Assembly (NCBI GenBank): GCA_022565335.1
Contig: JAIUMY010000012.1
Coordinates: 1 to 49,145, forward strand
Reading direction: 5' to 3'
Length of the DNA: 49,145 nucleotides
Origin: Opitutales bacterium
GTDB taxonomy: Bacteria > Verrucomicrobiota > Verrucomicrobiia > Opitutales > T3Sed10-336
Every line of letters begins with the position of its first letter. Positions within the stretch are counted from its first letter, which is position 1. A program made the position numbers and the translations under genes. Below are positions 1-7,934 of the stretch, piece by piece. Below the pieces are notes generated by a model. That model was not told where the DNA came from, ran no database searches, and was given only the letters and a program-made list of their open reading frames with translations.

Positions 1-35
1 AATCCACGGAATAGGCATCACCCTCAATAGTATGC

Positions 36-137
36 CTCGCAGAGCGAGAGCAGGAGAAGAGTCGCTCAAATGGTACTAGGTTTTTGGCTAATGAAAGCAC
101 CTCAAACCCACCCCTATCAGGTCTCGCTCTGCGAGAC
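36..137. repeat. Inverted pair of small palindromes
   Basis: CTCGCAGAGCGAG at 36-48 is the exact reverse complement of CTCGCTCTGCGAG at 123-135. Each unit is itself a hairpin: a 5-base-pair stem at 36-48 with loop AGA, and a 7-base-pair stem at 121-137 with loop TCT. About 75 bases separate them, so the pair could also fold into one large stem. This is the layout of a REP pair in inverted orientation. Whether it occurs elsewhere in the genome cannot be seen here. Confidence 0.6.
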
Positions 138-158
138 ATTTTGATTTTTGCTTGGGGA

Positions 159-208
159 TTACGTGGATTGCCACCACGCCTACCATCGGCCCGTCCCTCC
201 GGGACTTA
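159..208 (-). repeat. REP-like double-hairpin element, full copy
   Basis: Read on the minus strand this begins AAGTCCCGGAGGGACGG, continues through a GATGGTAGG segment and ends with a second hairpin whose right arm is AATCCACG. Both hairpins are visible: GTCCC/GGGAC at 193-205 with a 3-base loop, and CGTGG/CCACG at 162-178. The same arrangement, with a few substitutions, lies on the plus strand at the far right end (49099-49145). The first ten bases of the window (AATCCACGGA) match the tail of a third copy. Confidence 0.65.
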
Positions 209-451
209 GGTTTCTTTTCACCTCTCATGCGATGACTTGCCGGTATTCTCTCGCGAAAAGGGTTTCCTTTGCCGTTTCATACGATTTATCAGAGCAGAGC
301 CTATCGTCTTGCGCTTAAGTCTTTATTCAAAAACAACTTGAAATTTTCGATGGGGGGTTCCGGGAAACGTGGGATCAGGAGTTCTGAGACTGTCCCTTGA
401 AAACGGGAAGTTTCCCGATACGTTCGCACTCCTCAGTTGTGGAGTTTAGGT

Positions 452-474
452 AAAAACGCCTGCTCCGCCGCAGG
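452..474 (-). terminator. Possible intrinsic terminator of pheA
   Basis: On the minus strand, 20 bases beyond the pheA stop, a CCTGC/GCAGG stem (459-463 with 470-474, loop of six) is followed by CG and five T residues (452-456). The stem is short, so this is a plausible but weak terminator. Confidence 0.4.
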
Positions 475-493
475 TGGTGGAGGAATCCTTAGC

Positions 494-1567
494 TCAGGAA
501 ATGTTTGGGTAGCTGCCGAGCCATTTGACGAGGGGGCAGATACGGCGCAGGTCTTGGAGGGCTTCCTGCACCTGCGGCTCATCGTGATGACCGATGAAGT
601 CGATGAAAAAGTAGTAGTCCCAGGGGCGTTTGCGACTGGGGCGGGATTCGATTTTGCAGAGATTCAGTTTGCGTGAACTGAAGGGGGCAATGGCTTTTTG
701 CAAGGCTCCGACTTCGTCGTTGATGGAGATGACGATGCTGGTCTTGGACTCGGTAGAGGTCGGGGCGGTGGGTTGTTTGCCGACGATGAGAAAGCGGGTG
801 ATATTGTCGGATTTATCCTGAATGCTTTCCCGCAAAACGGGAACCCCGTGCATCTCTCCGGCGAGAGTGCTGGCGATGGCCGCGCAGTCGGGTCGGTTTT
901 TGACCAGTTGCACGGCGTGGGCGGTACTGGCCGTGTCAACCAGGCGGGCTTGGGGCAAATTCGTTTGCAGCCAGTGGCGGCATTGTCCGATGGCCTGGTC
1001 CTTCGAATAAACCTCTTGGATTTTGCTCAAGTCGGTTTGTTCGGTGAGCAGCGCATGTTTGATTTCCAGGTACAGCTGGGAGACGATTTTCAAATCCGAA
1101 TCGACCAGCATATCAAGCGAGTGAAAAACCGCCCCTTCGGTGGAATTTTCTATGGGAATAACGCCGTAGTCGGCCTCGCCGCTTTCGACCAGATGAAAGA
1201 CATCGGCAATGGAGGGGAGGGCTTTGTAGTGAAGGGAAACGCCGAATTTTTTCAATGCGGCCTGGTGGGTAAAGGTCGCCTCGGGCCCGAGAAAGGCAAT
1301 AACGGTTTCCTTTTCCAGGGCGATGGCGGCGGACATGATTTCCCGATAGATCGCGCGGAGGGCCGCGTTGGGAAGCTTTCCCTGATTGTGCTGACAAACT
1401 TTGCGGAAAACCTCTTCCTCCCGTTCGGGCACATAGATGGGAGCGCCCTGGCGTTTTTTGATCTCGCCAATGGCGGCCGCCGATTCGAGGCGTTGGTTGA
1501 AAAGTTGTACCAACTGCTCATCAAGGGCATCGATTTTCTCGCGGTGGGGGGTGAGTTCGTCGGACAT
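494..1567 (-). CDS. pheA: Bifunctional chorismate mutase / prephenate dehydratase (P-protein)
   Basis: This 357-residue protein converts chorismate to prephenate and then to phenylpyruvate, the committed route to phenylalanine. An AroQ-type chorismate mutase helical domain covers about residues 3-88. The prephenate dehydratase domain follows at about 88-263, with its conserved TRF motif at 257-259. A C-terminal ACT domain at about 275-355 carries the ESRP motif (307-310) that binds phenylalanine for feedback inhibition in the known enzymes. Length and domain order match the short P-proteins typical outside the enterobacteria. The gene lies 23 bases after scpB on the same strand and is probably co-transcribed with it. 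No leader peptide or attenuator is visible upstream, so control is likely allosteric. Confidence 0.96.
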   Translation of the reverse strand: MSDELTPHREKIDALDEQLVQLFNQRLESAAAIGEIKKRQGAPIYVPEREEEVFRKVCQHNQGKLPNAALRAIYREIMSAAIALEKETVIAFLGPEATFTHQAALKKFGVSLHYKALPSIADVFHLVESGEADYGVIPIENSTEGAVFHSLDMLVDSDLKIVSQLYLEIKHALLTEQTDLSKIQEVYSKDQAIGQCRHWLQTNLPQARLVDTASTAHAVQLVKNRPDCAAIASTLAGEMHGVPVLRESIQDKSDNITRFLIVGKQPTAPTSTESKTSIVISINDEVGALQKAIAPFSSRKLNLCKIESRPSRKRPWDYYFFIDFIGHHDEPQVQEALQDLRRICPLVKWLGSYPNIS

Positions 1568-1590
1568 TGCTTCAGAGTAAGTAAAAAAGG

Positions 1591-2325
1591 TTAGGCTTGG
1601 GAAGCGTTTTCCTCGGGCAAGCCCATGTCTTTATCCGACATATCGCTTTGTTTGGAGGCGCGGACAATCCATTCGTCCACTTGTCGGGGGGAGAGGACAT
1701 CGGAGGAGGGGAGTTCTTCCAGGCTCTGCAAGCCGATGAATTCGAGAAAGCGGTCGGTGGTGCCGTATTGTATCGGTCGACCGGGAAGGTCGGCACGGCC
1801 TTTGATCAAAATCAGGTCTCTCTCGAGCAGCCTTTGCACCGCTCCATCCACCGAGACTCCCCGAATGGCTTCGATCTCGGCTTTAGTGGCCGGCTGGCGG
1901 TAGGCGATGACCGCCAGGGTTTCCAGGGCGGCCTGGCTCAGTTTGATCTCCCTCGGTTCATTGCGGAGGAGTTTGACCCACAGGCTGTGTTCCGGGCGGA
2001 TGACCATGCGGTAACCATCATGGGTCTTTTGAATATCATAGACGGATTCCTCCTCGCGGAGGGATTCCCGCAAGTTTTCCACCGCTTCCCGGATGTTGGT
2101 GGAGGTGATCAAGGAGGGAACGTCCTCGGGCCATGGGTCGGCCGCTTCTTCGGCCGCTTCCTCAATCGGTTCCGAACCTTCGGCCTTTTCCTTTTCCCGA
2201 CGTTCCTGTTCTTTTTCCTTCTCCTCGTGGAAGCGCGTAAAAACCTTTTGGATCTCCTTCACCGAAAGGGCATCGGAAGAGGAGAAGAGCAGGGCCTTAA
2301 TCACCGTTGGCAGATGGAAACTCAT
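1591..2325 (-). CDS. scpB: Segregation and condensation protein B
   Basis: ScpB forms, with ScpA and SMC, the bacterial condensin complex that compacts and segregates chromosomes. The 244-residue product has two winged-helix domains. The family signature of the second one (LSQAALETLAVIAYRQP, then RGVSVDGAVQRLLE) lies about two thirds of the way along. A strongly charged Glu/Lys stretch of roughly 35 residues (about 35-70) is inserted inside the first domain, longer than in most ScpB proteins. The start was set at 2325 (MSFHLPTVIKALLF) because the six residues upstream do not resemble the family. ScpB is usually next to scpA. Here scpA is absent and pheA follows instead, while ilvD diverges. 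Confidence 0.92.
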   Translation of the reverse strand: MSFHLPTVIKALLFSSSDALSVKEIQKVFTRFHEEKEKEQERREKEKAEGSEPIEEAAEEAADPWPEDVPSLITSTNIREAVENLRESLREEESVYDIQKTHDGYRMVIRPEHSLWVKLLRNEPREIKLSQAALETLAVIAYRQPATKAEIEAIRGVSVDGAVQRLLERDLILIKGRADLPGRPIQYGTTDRFLEFIGLQSLEELPSSDVLSPRQVDEWIVRASKQSDMSDKDMGLPEENASQA

Positions 2326-2353
2326 GCAAAAGGTCTTGCGCACGGCGACCTTA

Positions 2354-2382
2354 TTGTCAATAAATTGGCGTTATCCTATGGA
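2354..2382 (+). promoter_or_regulatory. Candidate sigma-70 promoter for ilvD
   Basis: TTGTCA (2354-2359) and TATGGA (2377-2382) are separated by 17 bases and lie 39 bases before the ilvD start. The -35 box is good and the -10 box is weak. The reverse strand reads TTGACA at nearly the same place (2360-2355) but lacks a good -10 box towards scpB. Confidence 0.4.
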
Positions 2383-2420
2383 AACAAGGGCTCCAGGTAG
2401 CCCGTAACCCCTTTTGTCCT

Positions 2421-4112
2421 ATGAGTAACGCTGATAAAAAACGCCAATATTCCTCCCAAGTGGTGGATGGACCGGATCGCACCCCCAATCGCTCGATGTT
2501 GCGCGCGGTGGGTTTTACGGATGAGGACTTCCAGAAGCCGGTAGTTGGCGTAGCTTCCACCTGGAGCATGTTGACGCCCTGCAATATGCACATCGATGAG
2601 CTGGCCCGGCAATCCGCCCGGGGGACTGATGAAAACGGGGGCAAGGCGGTCATTTTCGGGACTATTACGGTCTCTGACGGCATCTCCATGGGAACCTTGG
2701 GCATGCGGTATTCGCTGGTTTCCCGCGAAGTTATCGCGGACTCCGTGGAAACGGTGGCGGGGGCTGAGGGCTTTGACGGCGTGGTGGCGATCGGCGGGTG
2801 TGACAAGAACATGCCCGGATGCTTGATTGCCATGGCCCGCTTGAACCGGCCTTCGGTTTTTGTTTATGGAGGTACCATTGTTCCCGGTATTCACAAGGAG
2901 AAACCGGTCGATATTGTTTCGGTTTTCGAGGCTGTGGGCGCGCATGCCAACAAGAAAATGGACGATCAGGAGCTCAAGGCGATTGAGTCCTGTGCCATCC
3001 CCGGGGCCGGCTCCTGCGGTGGAATGTACACGGCGAATACGATGGCTTCGGCCATTGAGGCAATGGGTATGTCGCTGCCCAACAGTTCGGCGCAGCTGGC
3101 AATTTCCAAAGAGAAAGTCCAGGATTGCGTGAATGCGGGGCAGGCGGTGATGGAGCTGATTGAAAAAGGGATTTGCCCCCGCGATATTATGACCCGGAAA
3201 GCGTTTGAGAACGCGATTACGGTCGTTATTGCCCTCGGGGGTTCGACCAATGCGGTGATGCATTTGATTGCCATGGCCCATGCCGCAGAGGTTGAATTGA
3301 CCTTGGAAGATTTTACCCGGATTGGGAAAAAGGTACCGGTTTTGGCTGATTTAAAGCCTTCCGGAAAATACAACATGGCGCATTTTACAAGGATCGGGGG
3401 CTTGCCGCCGTTGTTGCGGATACTTCTCGACGCAGGTCTTTTGCACGGAGATTGTTTGACCGTTACCGGCAAAACCGTGGCCGAGAATTTGGAGGGAATA
3501 GAACCCTACACGGAAGATCAGGATGTCGTTTATCCGATTGATCGACCGATCAAAAAGGACAGCCATCTGAGAATTCTTTACGGTAATTTGGCCCCGGAGG
3601 GTGGGGTCGCCAAGATATCCGGTAAGGAAGGTCTGCGCTTTGAAGGGGAAGCCATTGTTTTTGAGGCCGAGGAAGAAGCCATGAAGGCGATTCTCGAAGG
3701 GCGGGTGCAGAAAGGGCACGTGATTGTCATTCGCAATGAAGGTCCCAAGGGCGGTCCTGGTATGCGGGAGATGCTTTCCCCCACCTCGGCGGTTATGGGC
3801 AAAGGGTTGGGCAAGGACGTTGCGCTTATTACCGATGGTCGTTTTTCCGGAGGAAGTCACGGTTTTGTCGTCGGACACATCACCCCCGAGGGTGTGGTAG
3901 GGGGTCCGATCGGTTTGCTCAAGGATGGGGACAAAATTGAGATCGATGCCGATAAAAACGAGATCAATGCTCTTCTTAGCGACGAGGAGTGGGAGGCTCG
4001 CCGTAAGGCATGGACACCCCCTGCGCCGAAGGAACGCCGGGGAGTTCTTGCCAAGTACGCCCAACAGGTCAGTTCTGCTTCCAAGGGGGCGGTGACTGAC
4101 GGACATTTGTAA
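2421..4112 (+). CDS. ilvD: Dihydroxy-acid dehydratase
   Basis: IlvD dehydrates 2,3-dihydroxy-isovalerate and 2,3-dihydroxy-3-methylvalerate, the third step of valine, leucine and isoleucine synthesis, in the cytoplasm. At 563 residues it has the usual length. Cysteines 54, 127 and 199 sit in the expected contexts (PCNMHID, GGCDKNMPGC and GSCGGMYTANTM) and should hold the iron-sulfur cluster. The C-terminal half has the conserved glycine-rich GPKGGPGMREML segment and the DGRFSGG motif. The gene stands alone among anabolic genes, 63 bases before pgi and divergent from scpB. No leader peptide with branched-chain residues is visible upstream. Confidence 0.97.
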   Translation: MSNADKKRQYSSQVVDGPDRTPNRSMLRAVGFTDEDFQKPVVGVASTWSMLTPCNMHIDELARQSARGTDENGGKAVIFGTITVSDGISMGTLGMRYSLVSREVIADSVETVAGAEGFDGVVAIGGCDKNMPGCLIAMARLNRPSVFVYGGTIVPGIHKEKPVDIVSVFEAVGAHANKKMDDQELKAIESCAIPGAGSCGGMYTANTMASAIEAMGMSLPNSSAQLAISKEKVQDCVNAGQAVMELIEKGICPRDIMTRKAFENAITVVIALGGSTNAVMHLIAMAHAAEVELTLEDFTRIGKKVPVLADLKPSGKYNMAHFTRIGGLPPLLRILLDAGLLHGDCLTVTGKTVAENLEGIEPYTEDQDVVYPIDRPIKKDSHLRILYGNLAPEGGVAKISGKEGLRFEGEAIVFEAEEEAMKAILEGRVQKGHVIVIRNEGPKGGPGMREMLSPTSAVMGKGLGKDVALITDGRFSGGSHGFVVGHITPEGVVGGPIGLLKDGDKIEIDADKNEINALLSDEEWEARRKAWTPPAPKERRGVLAKYAQQVSSASKGAVTDGHL

Positions 4113-4175
4113 GGACCCCGTTCGTCTCCTTCCTCATCAAAGTCCTCCACCAAAACCATCAGAAAAGAATCCATT

Positions 4176-5759
4176 ATGTCAGAAAACTGGGAAAACTTCC
4201 GCAAAACTCTTTATCGTAATGAGCCCACAGGCTTCGCCCTCGATGTCAGTCGTATGGGCTTGCCGGACAATTATCTGAAATCCCGGGAAAAGGCTTGGCG
4301 TAAGGCTTTTCGGGATATGGAGGCCTTGGAAGAGGGCGCGATCGCCAATCCGGATGAAGAGCGTATGGTAGGCCATTATTGGCTTCGTAGCCCGGAACGG
4401 GCACCCAGCAAGGAAATCACCCAGGCAATTGATTCCACGCTGGAAGAGATGGAAGCGTTTGTGGCCAAGGTTCACCGCGCGGAATTGAGTGGAGAATCGG
4501 GACCTTTTACCAATCTGCTGGTCATCGGTATTGGCGGTTCCGCTCTGGGACCGCAATTTGTCAGCCAGGCCCTGGGCCGTGATGAAAAGGACAAGCTGAC
4601 CCCGTGGTTTTTTGACAATACCGATCCGGAGGGAATGGATCGGGTTTTGGGGCATTTGAACGGGCAATTGGGGAGAACGCTGGTTTTGGTCATCTCCAAA
4701 TCCGGCGGGACTCCGGAGACGCGCAATGGTATGCTGGAGGCCGCCCGGGCTTATGAGCGGGCCGGATTGGCTTTTGCTCCCCATGCGGTGGCAATCACCG
4801 GAGAAGACAGTGCTTTGCACCAACGGGCCAAGGCAGAAAAATGGCTGGCTACTTTTCCCATGTGGGACTGGGTCGGTGGAAGAACCTCCGAAACCGGACC
4901 GGTGGGGCTTTTGCCCGCAGCGCTGCAAGGTATTGATATTCGCCGATTTCTATCTGGAGCGGCATCGATGGACGAGCTTACCAGGGCGTCCGACCTTGCG
5001 AAGAATCCGGCCGCGCTTCTGGCGTTTTCCTGGTTGCACGCGACTAATGGCCAAGGCGAGAAGGATATGGTGATTTTGCCTTATAAAGACCGCTTGGAGC
5101 TCTTCTCGAAATACCTTCAGCAATTGGTGATGGAATCTCTGGGCAAGGAGAAGGACCTTGAAGGCAACGTCGTGCATCAGGGGATAGCGGTATACGGGAA
5201 TAAGGGTTCCACTGATCAACACGCCTACGTTCAACAGCTCCGTGAAGGGGTGCCGAATTTTTTTGCCGTTTTTGTCGAGGTTTTGCGTGATCGTAGGGGA
5301 CCTTCCATGGCGGTGGATGAGGAGGGAATGACCTCCGGTGACTATCTGCACGGCTTTTATCTTGGAACGCGGGAGGCTTTGACAGAAAATGGCCGTCCTT
5401 CCTTAACCATCACTTTGCCACAGGTTGACCCCGAGGGAGTAGGCTCACTAATTGCTCTATTTGAGCGGGCCGTGGGGTTTTATGCGAGTTTGGTGAACAT
5501 TAATGCCTACCACCAGCCCGGGGTGGAAGCGGGCAAAAAAGCGGCCTCCTCGATTCTGCGGCATAAAAGCGAAATCCGCTCTCTTTTGGTGAAAGAACAG
5601 AAAGCTTTGACGGTAGAGGAAATCAGCCAAAAACTCTCTCAAGTGGATGAGGAAACGGTTTACAAATTGCTTTGCCACTTGGCGGCCAATCGGGCCGTGA
5701 GTATGGAAAAATCTGACCATTGGTGGGAAAATAAGTATTATGGGAAAAATTCATCTTGA
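4176..5759 (+). CDS. pgi: Glucose-6-phosphate isomerase
   Basis: Pgi interconverts glucose 6-phosphate and fructose 6-phosphate in glycolysis and gluconeogenesis. The 527-residue sequence shows the two SIS sugar-binding folds. Visible motifs are the [11 protein letters not shown] loop near residue 115, SKSGGTPET near 175, and the [18 protein letters not shown] signature in the second half, which includes the catalytic histidine. The last 55 or so residues ([10 protein letters not shown] onward) follow the point where short bacterial enzymes end. They look like a small winged-helix-like tail, a feature I recall also from cyanobacterial-type long isomerases. The gene starts 63 bases after ilvD and may share its transcript. 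Confidence 0.96.
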   Translation: MSENWENFRKTLYRNEPTGFALDVSRMGLPDNYLKSREKAWRKAFRDMEALEEGAIANPDEERMVGHYWLRSPERAPSKEITQAIDSTLEEMEAFVAKVHRAELSGESGPFTNLLVIGIGGSALGPQFVSQALGRDEKDKLTPWFFDNTDPEGMDRVLGHLNGQLGRTLVLVISKSGGTPETRNGMLEAARAYERAGLAFAPHAVAITGEDSALHQRAKAEKWLATFPMWDWVGGRTSETGPVGLLPAALQGIDIRRFLSGAASMDELTRASDLAKNPAALLAFSWLHATNGQGEKDMVILPYKDRLELFSKYLQQLVMESLGKEKDLEGNVVHQGIAVYGNKGSTDQHAYVQQLREGVPNFFAVFVEVLRDRRGPSMAVDEEGMTSGDYLHGFYLGTREALTENGRPSLTITLPQVDPEGVGSLIALFERAVGFYASLVNINAYHQPGVEAGKKAASSILRHKSEIRSLLVKEQKALTVEEISQKLSQVDEETVYKLLCHLAANRAVSMEKSDHWWENKYYGKNSS

Positions 5760-5777
5760 AAAATGGTATTTTTTCCA

Positions 5778-5806
5778 TTGTCATGTAGTCTTCCCCTGAA
5801 TAACTT
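5778..5806 (+). promoter_or_regulatory. Candidate promoter for the coiled-coil gene
   Basis: TTGTCA at 5778-5783 and TAACTT at 5801-5806, spaced by 17 bases, lie in the short gap between pgi and the gene starting at 5837. The -35 box is good and the -10 box poor. Confidence 0.3.
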
Positions 5807-5836
5807 TCATTATCCCAATACCTAAAACCAAACGAT

Positions 5837-6640
5837 ATGAACATTACCTCACTTATCTTACGTGTTCTGGCCATTGCCGGAGCCATTGCCGCCGTAGTCC
5901 TCTTTATGCAAATCAAAGATTTCCATGAAGAGATGGAAGGCGAAATTGCCACGACCCGTGGCCAAATTCAGGAGTCCGAAGAAAATCTTCGGGTAATGAC
6001 CGATGACCGGGACGCCGAGCGTGCTCGCGCTGATGGTTTGGAAAGTGATTTGGAAGACGCTCGGGCGGAAATCGATGTGCTGGAGAGAAATCTTGCCCAG
6101 ACGGAGCGCGATCTACAGGAAGCCCGCAGCGATTTGCGCGATGCCCGCAGAAATATTTCGCAACTTGAAGACGAAAGGGATGAATTGAATCAGCGTAATG
6201 CCGAACTCGATCGCCGCATCGCCCAGATGGAAGACGAGCACGAGCGGACACTGGTCAGTTTGCGTCAGCAAGTAGCTTCTTTAGAGGAAGAACTTGATGA
6301 AGCGGAAGCTGCGCAGGTTGACGATCGGGATGTTGCAGGCATGGATTGGGATGATTTTAATGGCGTCACCGATGAACGTGACGAACCCGAGCCTGTGGTT
6401 ACCGGTCCCATCAGTGGATTGGTTTCCGCCGTTGGGTCGGACTCCGCGTTTGTGGTCCTGAATCAAGGGTCCGAAGACGGGGTGCGGGAAAATATCAACT
6501 ATGCGGTTTTTCGTGGGGACCGGGCGATTGCCCGGGTTCGGGTCAGCGAAGCCAGGGAAAATCTGGCGATTGCCCAGGTACTGCCCGGCACCCTTGATCG
6601 TTCGATTCGTCAGGGGGATACCTTCAGGTCGATCGACTAA
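5837..6640 (+). CDS. Membrane-anchored coiled-coil protein of unknown function
   Basis: The 267-residue product has one N-terminal hydrophobic helix (about residues 5-25), which probably anchors it in the inner membrane. It is followed by about 130 residues of charged heptad coiled coil rich in Arg, Glu and Asp. After an acidic linker, a C-terminal domain of about 70 residues (from about 195) is rich in short beta strands and includes the stretches AFVVLNQGSEDGV and YAVFRGDRAIARV. This resembles the small beta-barrel tails of MreC-like envelope proteins. I recognise the type, not a named family. A small lipoprotein gene follows after 12 bases and both end at one terminator, so the two products may act together in the envelope. 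Confidence 0.75.
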   Translation: MNITSLILRVLAIAGAIAAVVLFMQIKDFHEEMEGEIATTRGQIQESEENLRVMTDDRDAERARADGLESDLEDARAEIDVLERNLAQTERDLQEARSDLRDARRNISQLEDERDELNQRNAELDRRIAQMEDEHERTLVSLRQQVASLEEELDEAEAAQVDDRDVAGMDWDDFNGVTDERDEPEPVVTGPISGLVSAVGSDSAFVVLNQGSEDGVRENINYAVFRGDRAIARVRVSEARENLAIAQVLPGTLDRSIRQGDTFRSID

Positions 6641-6652
6641 TCGTCTTCACCC

Positions 6653-6793
6653 ATGAAAAGACTCATTCTCATTGGACTCTTCCTGACCGGGCTGCTTTTC
6701 AGCGGTTGCAATGGTCACGACCCTGATGAGACCTCAGTTCCCTGGAGTCGACCGGCGTCATGGCAGGACGAAGCGCCGGTAATGGGATTCTGA
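6653..6793 (+). CDS. Small lipoprotein (46 residues)
   Basis: An ATG at 6653 opens a 46-codon frame ending in TGA at 6793. The product has a textbook lipoprotein signal: MKR, a hydrophobic stretch, then the lipobox LFSGC with cysteine 19 as the lipid attachment site. The mature part is only 28 residues and contains PWSRPASWQ. The frame lies 12 bases after the coiled-coil gene and just before a strong terminator, which supports it as the last gene of that operon. Its function is unknown. It may be an envelope-stabilising or partner peptide for the coiled-coil protein. Confidence 0.75.
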   Translation: MKRLILIGLFLTGLLFSGCNGHDPDETSVPWSRPASWQDEAPVMGF

Positions 6794-6803
6794 AAATCTT
6801 TTG

Positions 6804-6836
6804 GCCCGCTGGTACTATCCAGCGGGCTTTTTCTTT
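6804..6836 (+). terminator. Intrinsic terminator after the lipoprotein gene
   Basis: GCCCGCTGG (6804-6812) pairs perfectly with CCAGCGGGC (6819-6827) across a six-base loop, followed by TTTTTCTTT. It begins 10 bases after the lipoprotein stop. Its T run ends exactly at the GTG chosen as the rsmI start. Confidence 0.9.
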
Positions 6837-7538
6837 GTGGAAACTTCGGGAAAATTAATTCTTATTGGAACGCCGATTGGGAACCGGGCAGACTTCTCAG
6901 CCCGGGGAGCCGAAACTCTTCAATCGGTTGATGTTTTGCTGTGTGAAGACACCAGAATGTCCCGGCGTCTGACCGATCCTCTCCATATCGAAAAGCCCAT
7001 GATCCCTTTCCATGAGCACAACGAGAAGGCTCAGGCGCCGGTTTGGGCTGATGCCATTGCCTCTGGGAAAGTGGTGGCCCTGTTGAGTGATGCCGGTATG
7101 CCCGGTATCAGTGACCCCGGGTTTCGTCTCGTAAGAGAATGCCGCCGTCGGGATCTGCCGGTGGAGGTAGTTCCCGGACCAACCGCCTGTTTGTCCGCAT
7201 TAGCGATCAGCGGGTTGCCGACCGACAGTTTCTATTTCCGGGGTTTTCTGCCTCCCAAAAAGTCGGCCCGGCAAAAATTCTTTCAGGAATTCCGCTCCTT
7301 TGGATCGACCCTTTGTCTCTACGAATCCAATCACCGCATCGAAAAATTCATTCGCGAGGCTTGCGCTGAACTGGGACCCGAGCGGTGGATCTCGGTGGCC
7401 AAGGAAATTACCAAGATTTACGAGACCGTGTTAACCTTGAGACTGGGAGATATGGAAAAGCGGCTGGAAACCAGCGGCGCTTTATTCCGCAAAGGGGAGT
7501 TTGTCGTGATGATTGCCCCTGAGGGTTACGAGCTTTAG
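6837..7538 (+). CDS. rsmI: 16S rRNA (cytidine-1402-2'-O)-methyltransferase
   Basis: RsmI methylates the 2'-oxygen of C1402 in 16S rRNA and tunes decoding at the ribosomal P site. The sequence shows the tetrapyrrole-methylase fold motifs GTPIGN near the start, CEDTR, LLSDAGMPGISDPG, and VPGPTA for SAM binding. I chose GTG at 6837, giving 233 residues. The TTG at 6801 would put the start inside a terminator stem and adds 12 residues that do not match the family. The conserved domain starts right after GTG, so no later start is possible. The protein is shorter than the E. coli enzyme and lacks its C-terminal extension. How it is transcribed past the terminator is unclear. It ends six bases from the convergent receiver gene. 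Confidence 0.93.
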   Translation: METSGKLILIGTPIGNRADFSARGAETLQSVDVLLCEDTRMSRRLTDPLHIEKPMIPFHEHNEKAQAPVWADAIASGKVVALLSDAGMPGISDPGFRLVRECRRRDLPVEVVPGPTACLSALAISGLPTDSFYFRGFLPPKKSARQKFFQEFRSFGSTLCLYESNHRIEKFIREACAELGPERWISVAKEITKIYETVLTLRLGDMEKRLETSGALFRKGEFVVMIAPEGYEL

Positions 7539-7544
7539 GGAACC

Positions 7545-7922
7545 TTAGAGGTTCAATACTTTTTTGATGCAATGATTGAGTTTATCGACCGTAACCGGCT
7601 TGGAGAGGAAAAGTTCGCCAGCGCTGGAGAAAGGCTCCTTGGTGCTTTCCGACGAAGAAACCATGGCGGTTAGATAAACAATCGGGGTGGATTTGAGTTT
7701 CGGATCATTTTTAATTTCGGCGGCCACGTCGCCGCCATCTTTTTCCGGCATCACAATATCGAGAAAGATGAGGTCGGGTTTAAATAATCTGGCGGAAGAG
7801 CATGCCTTGGGGCTTTGGTTTTCCACGCGAACGACATATCTTCCGGTTTCTTCCAGATTGAGCTTAACCATTCTGGTAAATGCGGGTTCATCGTCGACAA
7901 GGAGAATTTTTAATTTTTCCAT
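7545..7922 (-). CDS. Stand-alone response regulator receiver
   Basis: The 125-residue protein is a single CheY-like receiver with no output domain. The acidic pair D10/D11, the phospho-acceptor D55 (in LIFLDIVMPEKDG), T85 and K108 (in LSKPV) are all in place, so it should be phosphorylated. It begins 12 bases after the stop of the sensor kinase on the same strand and is its obvious partner. Without an output domain it may act through protein-protein contacts or as a phosphate sink in a relay. The target is not visible in the window. Confidence 0.92.
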   Translation of the reverse strand: MEKLKILLVDDEPAFTRMVKLNLEETGRYVVRVENQSPKACSSARLFKPDLIFLDIVMPEKDGGDVAAEIKNDPKLKSTPIVYLTAMVSSSESTKEPFSSAGELFLSKPVTVDKLNHCIKKVLNL

Positions 7923-7934
7923 GGGGTTCAGGGG

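Larger units (their letters stand above)
1..493. other. Non-coding, palindrome-rich left end
   Basis: I find no credible gene in this stretch before the stop codon of pheA. It holds a truncated repeat tail at positions 1-10, two related hairpins at 36-48 and 121-137, a full REP-like element at 159-208 on the minus strand, and a weak terminator-like hairpin for pheA at 452-474. The bases between 210 and 440 show nothing recognisable. A short open frame from 437 lies over the 3' end of pheA and is not supported. Confidence 0.75.

Noticed and set aside
698-1594. Long open frame (298 codons) opposite pheA
   Set aside because: It lies wholly on the antisense strand of a well-identified enzyme, has no ribosome site, and its translation is Gly/Phe/Asp-rich low-quality sequence. 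It reflects the codon bias of pheA.
6801-6836. TTG at 6801 as the rsmI start
   Set aside because: It would translate the terminator stem and add 12 residues without family similarity. GTG 6837 fits the conserved N terminus.
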